NCBI GenBank assembly: GCA_946006945.1
Contig: CAMFZN010000003.1
Location: 1-49,241 of the forward strand
Source: an uncultured Clostridia bacterium
Lineage (GTDB): Bacteria > Bacillota > Clostridia > Peptostreptococcales > Anaerovoracaceae
Direction of reading: 5' to 3'
DNA length: 49,241 bases
Shown here one piece after another: positions 49,114 through 49,241 of this stretch; within the stretch, counting starts at the first letter, position 1; the number at the start of each line of letters is the position of its first letter. Position numbers and translations under genes: made by a program. A model generated the notes under the pieces. The model made no database searches. It was given only the letters and a program-made list of their open reading frames with translations, and was not told where the DNA came from.

Positions 49114-49241
49114 TCGCGCTTGAAGCGGGACGCGCGAGAGGAGGCGCCGGAGCAGAGCTCAGGATTGGAAAGTGCGGAGGCGCCGGGAGGCGCGCCGGGC
49201 AGGTCGAAAGGCGCGCCAAGGGGGCGCGCTAGAGGGAGACG
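49114..49241. other. Abruptly GC-rich, repeat-containing tail
   Basis: These 128 bases are about 73% G+C by direct count, far above the coding regions before them. GAGGCGCCGG occurs twice exactly (49141-49150, 49177-49186), GGCGCGCC twice (49189-49196, 49210-49217) and GGCGCGC once more (49223-49229). The strand is purine-rich. No gene with a plausible start is seen. It may be the edge of a GC-rich repeat, foreign DNA or an assembly end; the window stops before this can be judged. Confidence 0.6.

Noticed and set aside
49141-49229. CRISPR or phase-variable repeat array in the GC-rich tail
   Set aside because: Repeats are only 8-10 bases with irregular spacing and two copies each; there are no spacers and no cas genes.

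Overview
The window reads as a chromosomal stretch of an anaerobic, moderately low-GC Gram-positive bacterium (Bacillota, class Clostridia). This rests on strong AGA use for arginine, GGAGG-type ribosome-binding sites, a complete ferredoxin:NAD+ Rnf complex, a cyclodeaminase, a UPF0182 protein, LicD and TagF-like wall-polymer enzymes, and many 1-base TAATG gene overlaps. A relative of Mogibacterium/Anaerovoracaceae is my guess; the sequence alone does not settle the genus.

Layout. 1-4.2 kb: tRNA-Arg(CCG), gpsA, then the methionine ABC transporter metNIQ. metNIQ is preceded by an unusual leader: a 21-codon ORF with ten Met codons and a good Shine-Dalgarno, followed by mutually exclusive RNA pairings and an intrinsic terminator. 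I read this as a candidate methionine-sensing leader-peptide attenuator and the best novelty in the window. 4.2-18.5 kb: a surface-polymer locus with dTDP-glucose 4,6-dehydratase, the WecE/RffA aminotransferase (route to dTDP-Fuc4N), three CDP-glycerol-type polymer transferases (one a two-domain fusion), a large multi-span membrane protein, a LicD phosphotransferase and a LicD-like paralogue whose catalytic residues are gone. Genes from about 6.5 to 20.6 kb look A/T-richer than their flanks. 18.7-26.1 kb: L,D-transpeptidase, a small membrane-anchored protein, LCP ligase, TagO/WecA-like initiating transferase, pgi, a formate/nitrite-family channel and a membrane acyltransferase.

26.1-27.3 kb: rpsF-ssb-rpsR with a structured 5' leader. 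27.3-29.8 kb: a cyclodeaminase, then PrsW, DUF4234 and DUF2752 membrane proteins. 29.9 kb: tRNA-Lys(CTT). 30.3-36.2 kb: a 968-residue, extremely acidic zinc-ribbon protein with one C-terminal membrane helix, then a UPF0182 protein. 36.2-40.8 kb: a long glutamine synthetase, serS and an Orn/Lys/Arg decarboxylase-family enzyme. 40.9-46.0 kb: rnfCDGEAB. 46.1-47.0 kb: a NusG-II domain protein, probably read from a leaderless mRNA, and a Gx-family membrane protein. 47.0-49.1 kb: an ECF-type substrate-binding membrane protein divergent from a MocR/GabR-type regulator that lacks the PLP-binding lysine. The last 128 bases are abruptly GC-rich (about 73% by count).

How the parts connect. The 4.2-26 kb genes can make a lipid-linked, phosphate-bridged wall polymer: TagO-type initiation, Fuc4N supply, (poly)ol-phosphate chain building, LicD decoration, LCP attachment to peptidoglycan and possible O-acetylation. 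Rnf links reduced ferredoxin to NAD+ and an ion gradient. MetNIQ and the ECF component handle nutrient uptake. Functions are assigned by recognising motifs by eye; no database search was possible.
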